Positions 59,926-64,000 of a stretch of DNA of 64,000 nucleotides are shown piece after piece (within the stretch, counting starts at the first letter, position 1; every line of letters starts with the position of its first letter). The stretch comes from Polytrichum commune (lineage: Eukaryota; Streptophyta; Polytrichopsida; Polytrichales; Polytrichaceae). The notes beneath the pieces are model-generated. The model did no database searches, had not been told where the DNA came from, and saw only the letters and a program-made list of their open reading frames with translations. A program made the translations under genes and the position numbers. The stretch spans positions 48,479,169 to 48,543,168 of the forward strand of contig OX485806.1 of assembly GCA_950295325.1 (NCBI GenBank), given 5' to 3'.

Positions 59926-61774
59926 TTTTCCCAAATAGAACTTTTGTCTAGCTTTGCAAAATTGCTTAGAACATTTGATTTGAGCATGATTTGAATTAGA
60001 TATGAATTGTGGAAGATGGGACACATAGTTTGAAAACTTTTGGTTGCATTACAGAGGATCTGCTGGGTTCACTTTGGCTTATTTTTCTAATCACATATTT
60101 TTATCAAATACATATTTTTAATATCTCTCCAAGGTCATATAGAACGTTTTATTTGAATAAGATTTGAATTAGATATGAATTGTTGAAAGCGAGATACATA
60201 GTTTAAGTCCTCTTGATTGACTGTTGTGTTATAAGGAGTCTTCTGAATTTTTATTAGCTTAATTTGTTGATGTCATAATATTTTCTAGTTAAAACTTGTT
60301 CATAGCTTTCCAATGGTATAAGGAAAGCCTAGATCCAAGTAGCAAGGAATGTGCTATGAATTTTTGAAGTTAGAAGTTAGATAGGTGGGTTGGAAGGGTC
60401 GGTTGAATCGACCTCACACTTCCAACCTTCATAAATTTTGCATTTCTTATCCGATTAAAGTGATTTTTAGATCATTGGAAAGATAACTAGGTGTACTAAG
60501 TATAAATATTATGCTTAAAATTAAATTACAGTGCAGAATAAATACTTTATATTTTAATTGTTAACTAAGGTACGCTTATTATCAAACTAGTTACAAAGAA
60601 GGAGGCAATGTCGACGCTCGGGAAGTGGAGCAAGGAAGGAGGTAGCGGCTTGGCCTACATCGAGCCCAAATCAACCGAGGAGAATTGAGGTAAATTTACT
60701 AACGCTAGCCTTTCATTTAGGGTTGGAGGGAGCGCGGCTAAAGTACGCAACTCTAAACCCATTCACCTATCTGATAAGGTTAAGTGGCTTAACCACTTGA
60801 CCGCCAAGGGAATACTCAACTTCATTATTTTTGGGGCCCTTGGCATGTTTGTGGTAGTAGCTTCATTTATTAGCAAGTTTTGTGTGTGGTAAGTCGGATT
60901 AATCACCGACACGACCACTCTGAATGTTGTTGGTAGAAAGGTGGGGTTAATGACCCGCAAATCCACTATTATGTTGTTGGCCCCATAGATTGGGAGTAAT
61001 GGCCCAATTTATGAAGATTGTGCAACAGGTTGAACCTACAGGTTGCCCGTCACCCTAATCCCGTTGAGTTGTAATTTCGTGGTCTATCCAGTGTAAACAT
61101 ACTTAACAATTAAAACATACAAAATAAATCGTAAACCCTTGTTGGCTAGAGACCCGAATCGAAAACTTAACTGGGTAGAGTAATACCACCCTTCAAACCA
61201 TTGATGTTTGAAAGGGTTTGAGATGTCACTCAACCTTCAAAGGACCTGCACGAGGCCTTAGAAGGTTCTGAGGTAAGGGGTCCACCAACCAGGTAAGGGG
61301 TGATGCCTAATATGTGAATGTAGTGAGGTAGGACGTGCAAACGAAAGTAAGTAATAAGAAGGAATTTGTGTGAAGGGTAGGACTTAGGCCAAGTTCCCCC
61401 GCTTAGAAATTAAATAAAACCAAGTAAAGAAATATGAAGAATTAAATGGTCCATCAAATTGTCGTTATTCCGTTCATTGAAATAGGGTGGCATAAGTCAC
61501 ACCCGGTTGGTATGTATCAGAACCATCATAATTCACAAATTAGGATTTCCTTGGTTTCAAGGCTGGTGCGTCTGCGCGTAGAATAGGTTGTAGATTAAGG
61601 TTAGAACTAGATATGAAATTGGTTAGTGGAATTTAGAGCCACACTAGTAAAAAACTAAGGCCCAACCTCCGGAGGTACTACGACGCATATTTAATCTCCC
61701 TTAAAAATCTAACTACTCACGTTATACACCTATCATCCGGGTTCGGTTTGGGCACCTGCAAGTGCAGGCCACCT
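59926..61774. other. Unassigned sequence
   Basis: AT-rich up to about 60580 with two related halves (AGAACATTTGATTTGAGC... near 59971 and AGAACGTTTTATTTGAATAAG near 60141, each followed by GAATTAGATATGAATTGT). From 60600 it is more GC-rich with no coherent ORF. ACTACGACGCATA at 61679 recalls the family E LTR end, but the match is too short to call. Confidence 0.4.
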
Positions 61775-63996
61775 TCACCGAAGGGTTTGTGTGATACTTT
61801 TAGGCTCCCTCGAAAGGGGGTGGCCCAAAAGTAGCATAGTAAGCCATGGCCTAAACACAATTGTACGTGTCTTGGACCGCATAGTTATACGGATAGAGGT
61901 GTTAGGATTTGGCTTAGAGAATAGACTGCAATCTAAAAGCGTGCTATGGACATTGAAAATCAATAATTTAATTGGAAAATGTGTACCAATTATCTTGATG
62001 TCACTGCTCACCTGGTCACTTGGTTGTGCATCTTGACTGGCACTAGCTCCTACTATGGTAGGAGAATTGGGCTTATTTTTCCTCCTTCGTTTAGTAGGAA
62101 TAACTCTCTTCCCTGGTGACAAGCGCTGAGCCCTGTCAACATTCCCAATTGGATGGATTGTACCATCTCCATTCCTTGACCCTCCTCTCCAACCCTCCAC
62201 ACTCACTACTCTTCCACTCCGACCATTACCACTTCCCTCTATCTTACTCCCACTCCCTCCACCCTTTGCACACAAATCAACCCCACCCTTCCCATTCCAA
62301 GTTTTTTCAGGAGTGGGCTCTCCAATTGCTTGAGTTGCATTGTCCCCACCTCCTAAACTCCCACCTCCTGCACTCTCCTTTGCCTCTGTCCCACATACCT
62401 TACTAGCACCTGCCTTGCTATCACCCTCTGGACTCTTACCATCCCCCATCACACCCTTCCCATTCAACTTAACCACATTAGTGGCATCTTCAGCCCTAGT
62501 CACCTTAGAGCCTTTCTTGCGGGGGGTCTCACCTGCACTACTTGCCCATGAATTCAACATAGGTTCTGAACTAGGCATATGTGAGTTAGTATTTTGAGTT
62601 GTAGGTGACTTAGGCTCACATATAGACCCTGGGTTACCTATTTTCTCCATCATAATGGAGAACATTGATGAAAGGTTATTGAGAACCAGGGTGTTTTGTT
62701 GCAGAGACTGCTAGGCAGAGGAGGTTGTGTGCAAAACTTCAGATAATTGCAACTTAAATTCATTTTGCGTACTTTCCAATGCACTAATCCGTGCTGACAT
62801 CCTTCCAGAAACACCTTGTTGTTTACATATCAACCATAACTCCTTGTTAGTAAGCCATAAAATATTGGAGGAACAAATCAAACTTCGACAATACCTACAA
62901 AAATCCGCCACAACCTACTTCATGCAAATACATATGACTGCACCATATGCCCAACAAGTAATTCAAGAAAATAACATGCAAGTACTTCAATACAATATGA
63001 GTGTAAACTCACTACATTAACCCAACAAGTAACCCAGCAATGCCCAATCAAGTAATTCAATGCAATATGACTGTGAAATGGCTACATTAAACCAGGAAGT
63101 AACCCAACATAAACCACTCAAGTATTAATAAGCAATATGGATGAGTAATGGCTACATTAACCCAACATGTAACCCAACATAGACCACTCAAGTATTTATA
63201 AGCAATATGGATGAGTATTATTCTACATTAACCCAGCAAGTAACCCAACATAAACCTTTAAAAGAGTAATTCAATGCAATATGGGTGAGTACTCACTACA
63301 TTGACCCAGCAAGCAACCCAACATAAACCCTTAAAGTTAAATTCAATGCAATATGGATGAGTACTCACTACATTGACCCAGCAAGCAACCCATCATAAAC
63401 CACTGAAGTAATTCAATGCAATATGATTGTAAATTCCCTACATTAACCCAGCATGTAACCCAACAATGCCCAATCAAGTAATTCAATGCAATATGACTAT
63501 AAAATGGCTACATTAACCCAGCATGTAACCCAACATAGACCACTCAAGTATTTATAAGCAATATGGATGAGTATTATTCTACATTAACCCGGTAAGTAAC
63601 CCAACATAAACCTTTAAAAGAGTAATTCAATGCAATATGTCTATAAAATTACTACATAAAGCCTCCAAACTTACAGATGTACAAGCTCCAGTCTGCTCGG
63701 ACTCTTGGAAATCCTCTGCGATTTCAATAATCCCTGGGCTCCTTTGCCTTATTTTCCGCTGTCAAAGCAATGCACCACCAGCTGATTATTGGAAATCTGA
63801 TATAATAAACATGCAAGACACATACAAGCTATGGAGTTTGTTTAATATTTACCAATTGAGCTTCTTTTCCGGCCTTTCCAACCTTCCCAACATTCGAGAA
63901 GTTCTTCACTTCTAACCTTGCTTTCGCCATTATCAGGGCCTTTTGCTCTGTCTCGGGTTTCGACCAATATTCACATAACCGTGCCCATTGATCAGG
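61775..63996 (-). pseudogene. Transposase_24-like plant transposon protein gene, broken, 5' end beyond the window
   Basis: Minus strand from the right edge. The first visible exon reads EPDQWARLCEYWSKPETEQK then FSNVGKVGKAGKEAQL and ends at a GTAAAT donor near 63864. This W..L..YW...E pattern followed by a basic G-rich end is typical of transposase_24 (PF03004-type) proteins. The next exon (about 63805-63670) reads RKIRQRSPGIIEIAEDFQES, with an in-frame TGA. After an intron holding a minisatellite come ISALESTQNEFKLQLSEVLH and, past an in-frame TAG at 62711, QSLQQNTLVLNNLSSMFSIM. A long Gly/Ser/Lys-rich region with KRRRKNK follows. A donor near 62010 (CAG|GTGAGC) suggests the reading frame below it is intronic. 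Confidence 0.45.
62940..63640 (+). repeat. ~70-75-bp minisatellite inside an intron
   Basis: CAATATG recurs about every 67-75 bp from 62992 to 63634, with phrases CTACATTAACCCAGCAAGTAA and CCCAACATAAACC. About ten copies, moderately diverged, in a two-unit alternation (ATGACTGTAAAATGG and ATGGATGAGTA types). Confidence 0.85.
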
Positions 63997-64000
63997 TTCA

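Noticed and set aside
61633-61700. Fourth family E LTR end
   Set aside because: Only ACTACGACGCATA matches; the rest of the terminal sequence and a TG..CA boundary are absent.

Overview
This is a repeat-dominated window of a eukaryotic nuclear genome. It has short GT..AG introns, CHG-rich decayed transposon genes, plant-type transposon families (MULE, CACTA, transposase_24/DUF8039-like proteins), long satellites and a tRNA-derived SINE. That points to a green plant, possibly a seed-free land plant or streptophyte alga. I cannot name the species and see no clear housekeeping gene. Almost every coding region is a transposon gene or a decayed member of a repeated family.

Layout. 1-2437: minus-strand MULE-type transposase, running off the left edge. 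4076-8197: a 4.1-kb mobile element (A) with a gag-like ORF and a 5-bp target duplication. 8900-11545: array of ~236-bp repeats. 11579-16667: broken multi-exon gene that looks like a ParB-type domain joined to a permuted (beta-class) DNA-methyltransferase-like domain, with a solo LTR in one intron. 17563-18357: retrotransposon gag remnant. 18690-44035: one 149-bp satellite array cut into four pieces by a 1.8-kb LTR, an 11-kb block (DUF7869 transposon, CACTA end, SINE, second copy B of the 4-kb element) and a 7.5-kb DNA transposon with 8-bp target duplications. 44036-53520: coiled-coil ORF, more LTRs with clean target duplications and fragments of a minus-strand transposon gene. 53540-59925: 83-bp and ~190-bp repeat arrays; the 190-bp array encloses a second, 5'-truncated copy of the methyltransferase-like gene on the minus strand. 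61775-64000: minus-strand transposase_24-like gene with a ~70-bp minisatellite in an intron.

Themes. Three tandem-repeat families of different length (149, ~190 and ~236 bp) carry nearly the same palindromic core (TCTCGG-NN-CCGAGA type), and two of them border the two methyltransferase-like genes. Insertion boundaries are unusually readable, giving a relative order of events. In-frame stops in the decayed genes are strongly biased to TAG/TAA over TGA. All family assignments come from reading motifs by eye; no database search was possible.
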